Assembly (NCBI GenBank): GCA_035937795.1
Contig: DASZHO010000004.1
Span: forward strand, 1 to 43,315
DNA: 43,315 nucleotides
Direction of reading: 5' to 3'
Origin: JAMQPK01 sp035937795
Lineage (GTDB): Bacteria; Acidobacteriota; Vicinamibacteria; Vicinamibacterales; JAMQPK01
Below are positions 7,069 to 15,422 of this stretch, piece after piece. Under the pieces are notes generated by a model, which searched no databases, was not told where the DNA came from, and worked only from the letters and a program-made list of their open reading frames with translations. The first letter of the stretch is position 1; each line of letters begins with the position of its first letter. The position numbers and the translations under genes were made by a program.

Positions 7069-7085
7069 CTGTCCGTTTTGAACAC
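7004..7085. repeat. Perfect 22-bp inverted repeat with 38-nt spacer
   Basis: Arms 7004-7025 and 7064-7085 are exact reverse complements. The left arm reads GTGTTCAAAACGGACAG, then ATGAA. Within each arm the core GTTCAAAACGGAC is itself an imperfect dyad (GTYC-N5-GRAC), and the two cores lie 65 bp apart. It lies at the 5' end of the crp-like gene and upstream of a divergent zinc-ribbon ORF. It could be a pair of operator sites, a cruciform or RNA hairpin, or an 82-bp MITE-like element. Confidence 0.85.
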
Positions 7086-7139
7086 GTCCAATGTGCTGCT
7101 CCGTGTCAGTCTTCGCCGTCCCGCTACAGGGTTTTTTAC

Positions 7140-7355
7140 GTGCCCGAACCGATTGCCTGCCCTCGCTGCAAAAAGGCTGACTACATACGGCTCGAACGGA
7201 TTATTCACGCGGACGCCTGCAACGACGCCTATTACTGCGGCCGGTGTGATTTCGAATGGTCGGTCGAACAGGCGTCCATTCCCATGCCCGCCCGCCTCCC
7301 GTTATCTCGCCCGCGCAGTCATCGCTTCGGTCCGAAAAGACAGCCAAAATCCTGA
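7140..7355 (+). CDS. Small zinc-ribbon protein, unknown function
   Basis: This 71-residue reading frame starts with GTG. It has two CxxC knuckles, CPRC at residues 8-11 and CGRC at 33-36, separated by a segment with aromatic and acidic residues, followed by a DFEW strand. This is a rubredoxin-like/zinc-ribbon layout of about 45 residues, then a basic tail (RPRSHRFGPKRQPKS) that may be non-structural. No clear ribosome site is seen. It lies between the inverted repeat and the KdpD-type kinase, on the kinase strand. I do not recognise a named family. The Cys spacing is the main reason to believe it is real. Confidence 0.5.
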   Translation: MPEPIACPRCKKADYIRLERIIHADACNDAYYCGRCDFEWSVEQASIPMPARLPLSRPRSHRFGPKRQPKS

Positions 7356-7436
7356 TCACGAGACCTGCCGGGCGCATCCACTCTTCCTGCGAACGCCCTG
7401 GAAACTCGCGGCAGGAGGAGAGCGGAGAGTCTACCC

Positions 7437-8894
7437 GTGGTACCCTCGTCTCGCGTGCGCCGCGCTTTTGTCCTCGGCCGAATCATTGCCTCGATCGGTA
7501 TCGTCGCTCTCATCACGCTTCTTTACTTCCAGTTCCTTCGCGTCAATCCCACGACAGTCGCGCTGAGCTATCTGGTGGCGATCCTGCTGATTGCCACGGA
7601 ATGGGGCATCGTCGAGGGCACCGCCGGTTCGATTGCGGCGGCCCTGTGTTTCAACTTCTTCTTCCTTCCGCCGGTCGGAACATTCACGATCGCCGATCCT
7701 CAGAATTGGGCCGCCTTCGTCGCGTTCCTGGCGACGGCGATCATCGCCAGCCAGGTTTCAGGGCGAGCCCGGCGGCGCGAGATCGAGGCGGCGGCCAGGG
7801 AGAGCGACCTGGAGCGGCTGTATACGCTCAGCCGGGCACTGTTGCTGTTGCCGGGAGACGTCTCCGCCACCGGAGCCATTGCTCGCCACATTGCGAGCAT
7901 CTTCGCGCTCGAGGCGGTCGCGATCTACGATCACCACACAGACGTGGTCTCCTGGGCCGGCTCACGAGAGCTGCCAGCGATCGAAGACAAGCTTCGTGAC
8001 GTGGTTCGTCGCGGCATGTCGATCCGCGATCCGTCCGGCATCGCAATTACCGCTATCCAGCTCGGCGGTGCGCCGATCGGCAGCCTGGCGATGCTCGATC
8101 CCACGATGAGCGACACGGTGCTCCAATCGATTGCGAACCTGGTGGCGATCGGCCTGGAAAGGGCGCGCGGTCAGGAGGCAACGGCACGTGCCGAGGCGGC
8201 ACGGCAAAGCGGCGAGCTGCGCGCCATGGTCCTCGACGCACTCGCACACGAGTTCAAGACGCCGCTCACCTCGATGAAGGCGGCGGCGAGCGATCTCCTG
8301 ACGAACCTGTCCACGAGCGCCCGTGACCGCGAGCTGGTCACGATTATCGACGAGGACCTGGACCGATTCCAGACGCTCGTGACCGACGCGGTCCACATGC
8401 TGCGCATTGATGCCGGGAAGTTTGCCGTGCATCTCGGCCGCCACGATCTGGCCGACGTCGTGACGGCGGTGTTGCGAAAACTGGAAAGGCGCCTCGAGGG
8501 TCACGAAGTCCTCACGCGCCTGCCGCCCGGCCTGGCGGTCGACGCCGATCGCGAGCTGCTCGAGCTCGCCCTTGGTCAGTTGCTCGACAACGCGCTGAAA
8601 TATTCACCACCGACGTCCACTATTACCATCAAGGCCGAGGCACAAGGCACCGGCGCCGTGGAGATCTCGGTGCACAATTCCGGTTCGACGATCCCGGAAC
8701 AGGAGCAGACGCGGATTTTCGAGCGTTTCTACCGTGGCGCCCAGGCACGCCACGTCACCGGAACGGGCATGGGCCTCGCCATCGTCCAGCAAATCGCCAC
8801 AGCGCACGGCGGAACGTTGTCCGTCGCCAGTGCGGCGGACTCGGGGACAACGTTCGCATTGTCGCTTCCGCCCAAAATCCTAACGGCTCTCTAA
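7437..8894 (+). CDS. KdpD C-terminal half: DUF4118-GAF sensor histidine kinase
   Basis: This 485-residue membrane kinase corresponds to the C-terminal half of KdpD. Residues about 12-107 hold closely spaced transmembrane helices of the DUF4118 type (FNFFFLPPVGTFTI loop). Residues 120-245 form a GAF-like domain. Residues 260-325 are HisKA with phospho-acceptor H271 (LAHEFKTPLTS). Residues 370-480 are the HATPase (LLDNALKYS, GTGMGLAIVQQ). The N-terminal KdpD/USP region of classical KdpD is absent and is encoded separately at 14340-16555. The start is GTG with GGAGGAGAG about 12-20 bp upstream. The partner regulator, normally KdpE, is not in this window. Its place just ahead of kdpFABC implies K+ or turgor sensing. 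Confidence 0.88.
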   Translation: MVPSSRVRRAFVLGRIIASIGIVALITLLYFQFLRVNPTTVALSYLVAILLIATEWGIVEGTAGSIAAALCFNFFFLPPVGTFTIADPQNWAAFVAFLATAIIASQVSGRARRREIEAAARESDLERLYTLSRALLLLPGDVSATGAIARHIASIFALEAVAIYDHHTDVVSWAGSRELPAIEDKLRDVVRRGMSIRDPSGIAITAIQLGGAPIGSLAMLDPTMSDTVLQSIANLVAIGLERARGQEATARAEAARQSGELRAMVLDALAHEFKTPLTSMKAAASDLLTNLSTSARDRELVTIIDEDLDRFQTLVTDAVHMLRIDAGKFAVHLGRHDLADVVTAVLRKLERRLEGHEVLTRLPPGLAVDADRELLELALGQLLDNALKYSPPTSTITIKAEAQGTGAVEISVHNSGSTIPEQEQTRIFERFYRGAQARHVTGTGMGLAIVQQIATAHGGTLSVASAADSGTTFALSLPPKILTAL

Positions 8895-8926
8895 TGACTT
8901 CCTTAGGCCCCGCTCTCTAGAGTGGA

Positions 8927-9448
8927 GTGGTGAGCAAGGTCATGGGCGAGATCATCCAGCTTGAACGGGACGGCCTGGCGAGGCCACATGGGATCACGCG
9001 TGAGCACGATCGCGCGCCCATCCATACGCGCTCCGTTTACGTCGTCTACACGTCGATCGAGGAGACGCTTACCGCCGTGCGGATTGCCAGCGCGCTGGCG
9101 AAGGAGTTAAGCGTACCGCTGACGGTGGTCCACACGAAGACCGTGCCGTATGTGCTGCCGGTCGATGCCCCGAACGGTCTGTCTCCGATTCAAAGCGACG
9201 TATTCCTGAATCGCGTTCGCGATACGGGACTCCACTCGGGAGTCGATGTCCGTGTTCGGGTCTATCTCTGCCGCGAGATACAGCATGTCGTGCCGATCGC
9301 GTTCAGGCCCCACTCGCTGATCGTCATTGCCGGCCACCGCAGCTGGTGGCCGACCCGCGCGGAGCGGTGGCGCCGGGCACTCGAGGCGGCAGGCCATTTT
9401 GTGCTGTTCGTCGACGATGCGGAACACCAGGAGGAGTCAGATGCTTGA
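8927..9448 (+). CDS. UspA-like protein in the kdp locus
   Basis: This protein of about 170 residues has an alternating beta/alpha Rossmann-type pattern resembling universal stress proteins and the USP domain of KdpD: SVYVVYTSIEETLTAVRIAS, then LTVVHTKT, a long loop, VDVRVRVYLCREI, and HSLIVIAGHRSWWPT. The GxxG-9x-G(S/T) ATP loop of UspA is not visible, so nucleotide binding is doubtful. GTG codons at 8927 and 8930 and ATG at 8942 are all possible starts. It sits between the split KdpD kinase and the pump genes on the same strand, and its end overlaps the next small gene by 8 bp. It may be a third, freestanding USP input to the Kdp system. Confidence 0.68.
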   Translation: MVSKVMGEIIQLERDGLARPHGITREHDRAPIHTRSVYVVYTSIEETLTAVRIASALAKELSVPLTVVHTKTVPYVLPVDAPNGLSPIQSDVFLNRVRDTGLHSGVDVRVRVYLCREIQHVVPIAFRPHSLIVIAGHRSWWPTRAERWRRALEAAGHFVLFVDDAEHQEESDA

Positions 9449-9524
9449 TCTGTTTTACGTCGTAGTCGGCATCGTGGGGTTCGCCGCTCTGTGGGCGATC
9501 ACCAAGGCTTGCGACCGGGTATAG
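9441..9524 (+). CDS. 27-residue single-pass membrane peptide upstream of kdpF
   Basis: This tiny gene starts with ATG behind GAGGAG (9431-9436) and overlaps the preceding stop by 8 bp. The product MLDLFYVVVGIVGFAALWAI, then TKACDRV, is one hydrophobic helix with a basic/Cys tail. Similar small ORFs directly before kdpF occur in other bacteria as far as I recall, usually unannotated. A role as an extra small pump subunit is inference only. It is 11 bp from kdpF. Confidence 0.68.
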   Translation: MLDLFYVVVGIVGFAALWAITKACDRV

Positions 9525-9535
9525 GAGCTTGCTCC

Positions 9536-9622
9536 ATGTTTGATTACATCGTTTCCGGCATTGTCGCGTTGTTCCTGCTTGTCTATCTCGGCTGGGCCAT
9601 GTTCCAGCCAGAGAAATTCTGA
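9536..9622 (+). CDS. kdpF: K+-transporting ATPase small subunit KdpF
   Basis: This is a 28-residue single transmembrane peptide, MFDYIVSGIVALFLLVYLGW, then AMFQPEKF. The length, the tyrosine-rich helix end and the PEKF terminus are those of KdpF, which stabilises the KdpABC complex at the KdpA-KdpB interface. GGAG lies about 10 bp upstream of the ATG. It is 8 bp ahead of kdpA. Confidence 0.92.
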   Translation: MFDYIVSGIVALFLLVYLGWAMFQPEKF

Positions 9623-9630
9623 GGCGTGAG

Positions 9631-11430
9631 ATGACCACCAACGGCATCCTGCAGATTGCGATCTACTTCGGCCTGATCCTGCTCGTGACGAAGCCGATCG
9701 GGCTGTTCATGTCCCGGCTCTTTCAAGGTGCGCGGACGTTTCTGCACCCGGTGATCCGGCCGCTCGAGGTGCTGGTGTACAGACTCTCCGGCGTGCGCGA
9801 AGAGGAGGAGCAGCGGTGGACGCAATACGCGGCATCGCTGCTGTCGTTCAGCCTGTTCTCCGTTCTGTTCGTGTACGCTTTTCAACGGCTTCAGGGGCAT
9901 CTTCCGTTGAACCCCCAGGGATTCGGAACGGGGCAGATGCCGCCCGATCTGGCGTTCAATACCGCCGTTAGTTTCATGACGAACACGAACTGGCAGGCTT
10001 ACAGCGGCGAATCGACGATGAGCTACCTGGTGCAGATGGCTGCGCTCGCCGTGCAAAACTTCACGTCGGCGGCGGCCGGCATTGCCGTGGCGATTGCGCT
10101 GATTCGTGGCTTCGCCCGCCAGGAGACCGACCGGATCGGAAACTTCTGGGTGGACCTGACACGTACGACGCTCTACCTGCTGATCCCGCTTTCGATCGTT
10201 GCGGCGCTGGTATTCTGCTCGCAGGGCGTCATTCAGAACTTCCATCCGTACACGGTCGCTAAAACGATTGAAGGCGCGACGCAAACGATCGCGCAGGGGC
10301 CGGTGGCGTCGCAGGAGGCGATCAAGCAACTGGGCACGAACGGCGGCGGATTCTTCAACGCGAACTCGTCCCATCCCTTCGAGGGTCCAACCCCGTTCGC
10401 GAATCTGCTCCAAATCTTCTTGATTTTCGTCATTCCGGCCGGGCTCACCTACACCTTCGGCCATATGGTGAAAGACACCCGGCAGGGCTGGGCGCTCTTC
10501 GCGGCCATGTCGGTGATGTTCCTCGTCGGCGTGTTCATCGCGTACCCGGCTGAACAAGCCGGCAATCCGATCTTGACGAAGATGGGAATCGAACGCGCCG
10601 CGACCGACTCACAGCCCGGCGGCAACATGGAAGGCAAGGAGACGCGCTTCGGCATCGCGGCTTCGGCGCTGTTTGCAACGGTGACGACCGACGCGAGCTG
10701 CGGCGCCGTCAACAGCATGCACGATAGCTACACGCCCATCGGGGGACTCGTGCCGATGTTCAACATCCAGACCGACGAGGTCATATTCGGCGGCACCGGT
10801 TCCGGGCTTTACGGGATGCTCCTCTACGCCATCATGGGCGTCTTCATTGCCGGCCTGATGGTCGGCCGGACGCCGGAGTATATCGGCAAGAAGATCCAGC
10901 AGAAGGAGGTCAAGATGGCGCTGTTCGCCATCCTGGCGACGGCGTTCCTGATCCTGGTGTTCTCAGGCATCAGCATCGTCGTACCCTTCGCGCCAAAAGG
11001 CTACTGGAACCCGCAGGGGCCGGGGATCGCGAACCTGAACAACGCCGGTCCGCACGGCCTCAGCGAGATGCTGTACGCATACTCGAGCGCCTCGGAAAAC
11101 AACGGCAGCGCGTTCGCGGGCATCACGGTCAACACGCCATGGTACGACCTGACGCTCGCCCTCTGCATGCTCTTCGGCCGCTTTCTTTTCATGATCCCGG
11201 CGCTGGCCGCCGCGGGCAGTCTCGCCGTCAAGAAGCGCGTCCCGGTGACGAGCGGCACGCTGCCGACCCACGGCATGCTGTTCGTCGGCCTCCTGGTCGC
11301 GACCGTCATCGTGATCGGCGCCCTGACGTTCTTCCCGGCGGTTTCGCTCGGCCCCATCGTCGAGCACTTTCTGATGCACCAGGGCAAGCTCTTCTCCTCG
11401 GTGCTGTCCTCGTTGCCGGTTTGGAGCTAA
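9631..11430 (+). CDS. kdpA: K+-transporting ATPase subunit A (channel-like)
   Basis: KdpA is the K+-selective, ion-channel-derived subunit of the KdpFABC pump. The 599 residues include all four selectivity-loop regions: SFMTNTNWQAY, LGTNGGGFFNANSSHPFE, TTDASCGAVNSMHDS and ENNGSAFAG. The conserved block GSGLYGMLLYAIMGVFIAGL and GRTPEYIGKK is also present. Length is slightly above the E. coli protein (557). There are about ten membrane helices. The gene is intact and its stop is 4 bp before kdpB. Expression is expected under K+ limitation through the split KdpD system. Confidence 0.98.
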   Translation: MTTNGILQIAIYFGLILLVTKPIGLFMSRLFQGARTFLHPVIRPLEVLVYRLSGVREEEEQRWTQYAASLLSFSLFSVLFVYAFQRLQGHLPLNPQGFGTGQMPPDLAFNTAVSFMTNTNWQAYSGESTMSYLVQMAALAVQNFTSAAAGIAVAIALIRGFARQETDRIGNFWVDLTRTTLYLLIPLSIVAALVFCSQGVIQNFHPYTVAKTIEGATQTIAQGPVASQEAIKQLGTNGGGFFNANSSHPFEGPTPFANLLQIFLIFVIPAGLTYTFGHMVKDTRQGWALFAAMSVMFLVGVFIAYPAEQAGNPILTKMGIERAATDSQPGGNMEGKETRFGIAASALFATVTTDASCGAVNSMHDSYTPIGGLVPMFNIQTDEVIFGGTGSGLYGMLLYAIMGVFIAGLMVGRTPEYIGKKIQQKEVKMALFAILATAFLILVFSGISIVVPFAPKGYWNPQGPGIANLNNAGPHGLSEMLYAYSSASENNGSAFAGITVNTPWYDLTLALCMLFGRFLFMIPALAAAGSLAVKKRVPVTSGTLPTHGMLFVGLLVATVIVIGALTFFPAVSLGPIVEHFLMHQGKLFSSVLSSLPVWS

Positions 11431-11434
11431 TTCA

Positions 11435-13567
11435 ATGGCACCCACAGCCACACTGCCTTCGCCTCCGACTCAGGTCACCGCCTCTGCCGAGGAGACGGCG
11501 CTCATACCGAAAAAGCTCGTCCGGGCACGGCCGCTCTTCGACCCCGATATTCTGCGCCGCGCGGCCAAGGACTCGTTCGTGAAGCTGAACCCGATCACGT
11601 TGATGAAAAATCCCGTGATCTTCGTTGTCGAGGTCGGGGCGGCGCTGGTGCTGCTTTTCCTCGTTCGCGACATCGCCATCGGCGCCGGCGCCATCGGGTT
11701 CGAGGTCCAGATCGATCTCTGGCTGTGGTTCACGGTGCTGTTCGCGACGTTCGCCGAAGCGATGGCCGAAGCCCGCGGCAAGGCGCAGGCCGAGTCGCTC
11801 CGGAAGACGAGAACCGACACGATTGCAAACCGGGTCTCGTCCAGCGGGCGGATCGAGAAGATCTCCTCGTCGCTGCTGCGTGCCGGCGATGTCGTCGTCT
11901 GCACCGCGGGGGAGACGATTCCGGGAGACGGTGAAGTCATCGAAGGAATCGCGACTGTCGATGAATCCGTCATTACGGGAGAGAGCGCGCCGGTGATCCG
12001 CGAGTCCGGAGGCGACCGCAGCGCCGTGACCGGCGGCACGAGGGTGCTGTCAGACCAGGTCAAGATCAGGATCACATCAAATCCCGGCGAAACCTTCCTC
12101 GATCGGATGATCGCGCTCGTCGAAGGCGCCGAGCGGCAGAAGACGCCGAACGAAATTGCCTTGAACATCATGATCGCCGGATTGACGATCATCTTTCTCT
12201 TCGCGGTGGCGACGCTCGTGCCGTACGCGATCTACAGCGTCAATTCGGCCGGCGCCGGTACCGCGCCGACCATCGCGGTGTACGTGTCGCTGCTCGTGTG
12301 CCTGATTCCGACGACGATCGGCGGCCTGCTCTCGGCGATCGGCATCGCGGGCATGGACCGCGTGATGCAGCACAACGTGCTGGCGATGAGCGGCAAGGCC
12401 GTGGAAGCGGCCGGCGACGTCAACACGCTGCTCCTCGATAAGACGGGCACGATCACGCTGGGAAGCCGTCAGGCCGTAGAATTCGTGGCGGCCGCCGGCG
12501 TCACGCAGGCCGACCTGGCGGATGCCGCCCAATTGTCCAGCCTCGCTGACGAAACGCCCGAAGGCCGGTCAATTGTCGTCCTCGCCAAGGAGAAATATGG
12601 GCTGCGCGGCCGCGCCGTGTCCGCGCAAAACGCGAAGTTCATTCCCTTTTCCGCCTACACGAAGATGAGCGGCGTGGACATCGAGGACCGTCAGCTGAGG
12701 AAGGGTGCGACCGACGCCATTGTCGCGTTCGTCAAGGGACAGGGCGGACGGATCCCGGCGGATGTGACCGAGCTTTCGGACAAGATTTCGCGGACCGGGG
12801 GCACGCCTCTGGCGGTCTGCGACGGCCCGACCCTCCTGGGGATCATCCATCTCAAAGACATCGTCAAGGTCGGCATGAAGGAGCGCGTGGCCCAGCTGCG
12901 GGCGATGGGGATCCGGTCGGTCATGGTGACCGGCGATAACCCGCTGACGGCGGCGGCCATCGCGTCTGAGGCGGGCGTCGACGACTTTCTCGCCCAGGCG
13001 ACGCCAAAAGACAAGCTCGAGTACATCAAGAAAGAGCAGGCGGGCGGGCGCATGATCGCGATGACCGGCGACGGCACGAACGACGCACCCGCGCTCGCGC
13101 AGGCCGACGTCGGTCTTGCCATGAACACCGGCACGACGGCGGCGCGAGAAGCCGGCAACATGGTCGATCTCGACAGCAACCCGACGAAGCTCATCGAGGT
13201 CGTCGCCATCGGCAAGCAGCTGCTGATCACGCGGGGAGCGTTGACGACGTTCTCGATCATGAACGATGTGTCGAAGTATTTCGCGATCATCCCGGCGATG
13301 TTCATGGCCACATACCCTGCCCTGAACAAGCTGAACATCATGTACCTGCGCACACCCGGCAGCGCGGTGCTCGCCGCGGTCATCTTCAACGCGTTGATCA
13401 TCATCGCGCTGGTGCCGCTGGCGCTGCGCGGCGTCCGGTACAAGCCGCAAGGCGCGGCGCAGATGCTGCGTCGCAATCTGTGGATCTACGGGGTCGGCGG
13501 GCTCATCGCACCGTTCCCCTGTATCTGGGCCATCGACCGGATCCTTGGCCTGCTTCACCTGGCGTAG
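11435..13567 (+). CDS. kdpB: K+-transporting P-type ATPase subunit B
   Basis: This is the catalytic P-type ATPase of KdpFABC, 710 residues. It shows the phosphorylation site DKTGT with D335, the actuator TGES (181-184), the KMSGVDI nucleotide-domain segment, VTGDNPLTAAAIA and the hinge GDGTNDAPAL. Ser184 of TGES aligns with E. coli Ser162, which inhibits the pump when phosphorylated. The N-terminus is about 20 residues longer than the E. coli protein. It starts 4 bp after kdpA and ends 12 bp before kdpC. Confidence 0.98.
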   Translation: MAPTATLPSPPTQVTASAEETALIPKKLVRARPLFDPDILRRAAKDSFVKLNPITLMKNPVIFVVEVGAALVLLFLVRDIAIGAGAIGFEVQIDLWLWFTVLFATFAEAMAEARGKAQAESLRKTRTDTIANRVSSSGRIEKISSSLLRAGDVVVCTAGETIPGDGEVIEGIATVDESVITGESAPVIRESGGDRSAVTGGTRVLSDQVKIRITSNPGETFLDRMIALVEGAERQKTPNEIALNIMIAGLTIIFLFAVATLVPYAIYSVNSAGAGTAPTIAVYVSLLVCLIPTTIGGLLSAIGIAGMDRVMQHNVLAMSGKAVEAAGDVNTLLLDKTGTITLGSRQAVEFVAAAGVTQADLADAAQLSSLADETPEGRSIVVLAKEKYGLRGRAVSAQNAKFIPFSAYTKMSGVDIEDRQLRKGATDAIVAFVKGQGGRIPADVTELSDKISRTGGTPLAVCDGPTLLGIIHLKDIVKVGMKERVAQLRAMGIRSVMVTGDNPLTAAAIASEAGVDDFLAQATPKDKLEYIKKEQAGGRMIAMTGDGTNDAPALAQADVGLAMNTGTTAAREAGNMVDLDSNPTKLIEVVAIGKQLLITRGALTTFSIMNDVSKYFAIIPAMFMATYPALNKLNIMYLRTPGSAVLAAVIFNALIIIALVPLALRGVRYKPQGAAQMLRRNLWIYGVGGLIAPFPCIWAIDRILGLLHLA

Positions 13568-13579
13568 GGGAGACACAAC

Positions 13580-14320
13580 ATGTGGAAGGAAATCGGTCCC
13601 GGCTTTCGAATGATGGTCGTCATGACGGTGCTGACCGGGTTTATCTATCCCGGCGTCGTGACCGGACTATCTCAGGTGTTCTTTCGAAACCAGGCGAACG
13701 GCAGCCTGGTCGTCGTGAATGGGCAGGTTATCGGCTCGCGTTTGATCGGCCAGAACTTCGCGAAAGACGAGTACTTTCACCCGAGGCAATCTGCGGCCGG
13801 CACGAACGGCTACGACCCGACGGCCAGCGGCGGCTCAAACCTCGGGCCGACCAGCGCCAAGCTCGTCAACGGCACCACCAAGAAGGACGACAAAGGGAAG
13901 GAAGTGGTCGACTTTGACGGTATCGCCGACCGCATCGTGCACTATTGCATCGACAACGGCATTCCTTACAAATCATCCCTGCCCCTCGACGCCTTCAAAG
14001 ACGCCCAGGGAAATCTCGACGATGTGAAGCTGATCACGGCGTTCAACGACGACAAGGCGCCGCTGGTCGTGACGCCACTGGAGCCGATTCCCTCCGACGC
14101 GGTCACCGCCTCTTCCTCGGGCCTCGATCCGCACATCAGTCCTGCCAACGCCCACGCGCAGGCCGCGCGCGTGGCCAGGGCGAGACACGCCTCTCCCGAA
14201 CAGGTGGCGGCGCTGGTCGATCAGCACACGGAGGGACGCGATCTCGCGTTTCTCGGCGAGCCGCGCGTCAACGTGCTCGAGTTGAACCTTGCGCTCGATC
14301 AGGCGCTGCCGGGAAAATAG
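13580..14320 (+). CDS. kdpC: K+-transporting ATPase subunit C
   Basis: This 246-residue KdpC is longer than the approximately 190 residues of E. coli. It has one N-terminal membrane helix (about 10-32) and conserved blocks VNGQVIGSRLIGQNF, YFHPRQSAAG, YDPTASGGSNLGPTS, SSGLDPHISPANA and RQ-type end VNVLELNLALDQALPGK. The extra length is an insert at about residues 98-150 (TTKKDDKGKEVVDFDGIADR and following) between the GPTS and VT segments. KdpC assists K+ loading and ATP binding of the complex. The insert function is unknown. It is followed by two KdpD N-terminal genes. Confidence 0.97.
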   Translation: MWKEIGPGFRMMVVMTVLTGFIYPGVVTGLSQVFFRNQANGSLVVVNGQVIGSRLIGQNFAKDEYFHPRQSAAGTNGYDPTASGGSNLGPTSAKLVNGTTKKDDKGKEVVDFDGIADRIVHYCIDNGIPYKSSLPLDAFKDAQGNLDDVKLITAFNDDKAPLVVTPLEPIPSDAVTASSSGLDPHISPANAHAQAARVARARHASPEQVAALVDQHTEGRDLAFLGEPRVNVLELNLALDQALPGK

Positions 14321-14324
14321 CGCG

Positions 14325-14330
14325 TATCAT
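14325..14330 (+). promoter_or_regulatory. Possible -10 box ahead of the kdpD N-terminal genes
   Basis: TATCAT lies just after the kdpC stop and 9 nt before the ATG at 14340, matching the short-leader pattern seen elsewhere in this window. It could let the KdpD-type proteins be made without the pump. No convincing -35 box was seen. Confidence 0.35.
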
Positions 14331-14339
14331 TTCGGATAG

Positions 14340-15422
14340 ATGCGGCGCCAAAACGGCGAAGCCGATAAGCGGGTCCGTCGCCCCGACCCGGAGGCACTGC
14401 TCCGGCACGTCCAGGCCGCCGAACGCGCCGAACATCGCGGCCAGCTGAAGATTTTTCTCGGCTACGCGTCCGGTGTCGGGAAGTCGTTCCGGATGTTCGA
14501 CGAAGGACGGCGCCGGCACGCCCGCGGCGAGGACGTTGTTGTCGTGGCGATGCAGCCGGACATGGATGCCGAGACCGAGGCCGTTGCCAGAACGCTCGAG
14601 GCCGTCCCCACGCTGCTCATGAACGGCATCCCCGTGATCGACGTGCCTGCTGTACTCAAGAGGCGTCCGCAGGTGTGTCTGGTGGACGGCCTCGCCTACG
14701 ACAACCCGCCCGGAAGCCCTCACGCCAGGCGTTATCAGGACGTGGATGAATTGCTCGCGGCCGGCCTTTCGGTGATCACTTCCCTCAATCTCGCCTACAT
14801 CGTCGAGCAACAGGACTTTGTGCGGAGCGTCACGGGAAAGGCACCCGCGCAGGGTGTTCCTCAGGATTTTATCGACCGCGCCGATGAGGTCGTCATCGTC
14901 GACGCGCCTACCGAGGCCGAAACTCCGCTTCGCGCCAAGCAGCTCTCACAGCTCCGGCAGCGCGCTCTTCTTCTGACGGCCGATGTCGTCGACCACCAGC
15001 TCGAGGCTTACCTGCTGCTGAACGGCATCGAGCCTTCCTGGGGGACCCAGGAGCGCATTCTCGTCTGTATGACTCCACGCGCCAACGCCGCCGCGCTTCT
15101 GGCCAGCGCCCGCCGCAACGTCGATCGATTCCACGGCGAGCTCTTCGCTGTGTACGTCAATCAACCCAATTTGACGGCCGAGGATCAAACGGCACTCAAC
15201 CGCAACTTGATACTCGCGCGCGCCCAGCAGGCGCACATCGATATCCTTGACGGCAGCGATCCGAGCGGCACGATTCTCGACTACGCGCGGGCGCACGGCA
15301 TCACGCAAATCTTCGTCGGCCACAATCTTCGCGAGACCTGGCGCACTCGCCTCACCGGCGGGCTTCTCGACCGACTGATCGAGGAGGCCGAGGGCATCGA
15401 CGTCCGCGTGTTTCCTCACTGA
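14340..15422 (+). CDS. Standalone KdpD N-terminal (KdpD + USP) protein, degenerate Walker B
   Basis: This 360-residue protein has only the cytoplasmic input half of KdpD. The KdpD domain (about 33-245) has Walker A GYASGVGKS (41-49), but the Walker B region reads CLVDGLAYDNPPGS where the family has LVDELAHTN-PGS, so the catalytic-type Glu is Gly and His-Thr is Tyr-Asp. Residues about 250-355 form a USP-like domain ending IFVGHNLRETWRT. In classical KdpD these parts precede the membrane kinase. Its stop and the next start share one base (TGATG), so the pair is co-translated. The altered Walker B suggests a regulatory, ATP-binding but catalytically impaired paralogue. Confidence 0.85.
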   Translation: MRRQNGEADKRVRRPDPEALLRHVQAAERAEHRGQLKIFLGYASGVGKSFRMFDEGRRRHARGEDVVVVAMQPDMDAETEAVARTLEAVPTLLMNGIPVIDVPAVLKRRPQVCLVDGLAYDNPPGSPHARRYQDVDELLAAGLSVITSLNLAYIVEQQDFVRSVTGKAPAQGVPQDFIDRADEVVIVDAPTEAETPLRAKQLSQLRQRALLLTADVVDHQLEAYLLLNGIEPSWGTQERILVCMTPRANAAALLASARRNVDRFHGELFAVYVNQPNLTAEDQTALNRNLILARAQQAHIDILDGSDPSGTILDYARAHGITQIFVGHNLRETWRTRLTGGLLDRLIEEAEGIDVRVFPH

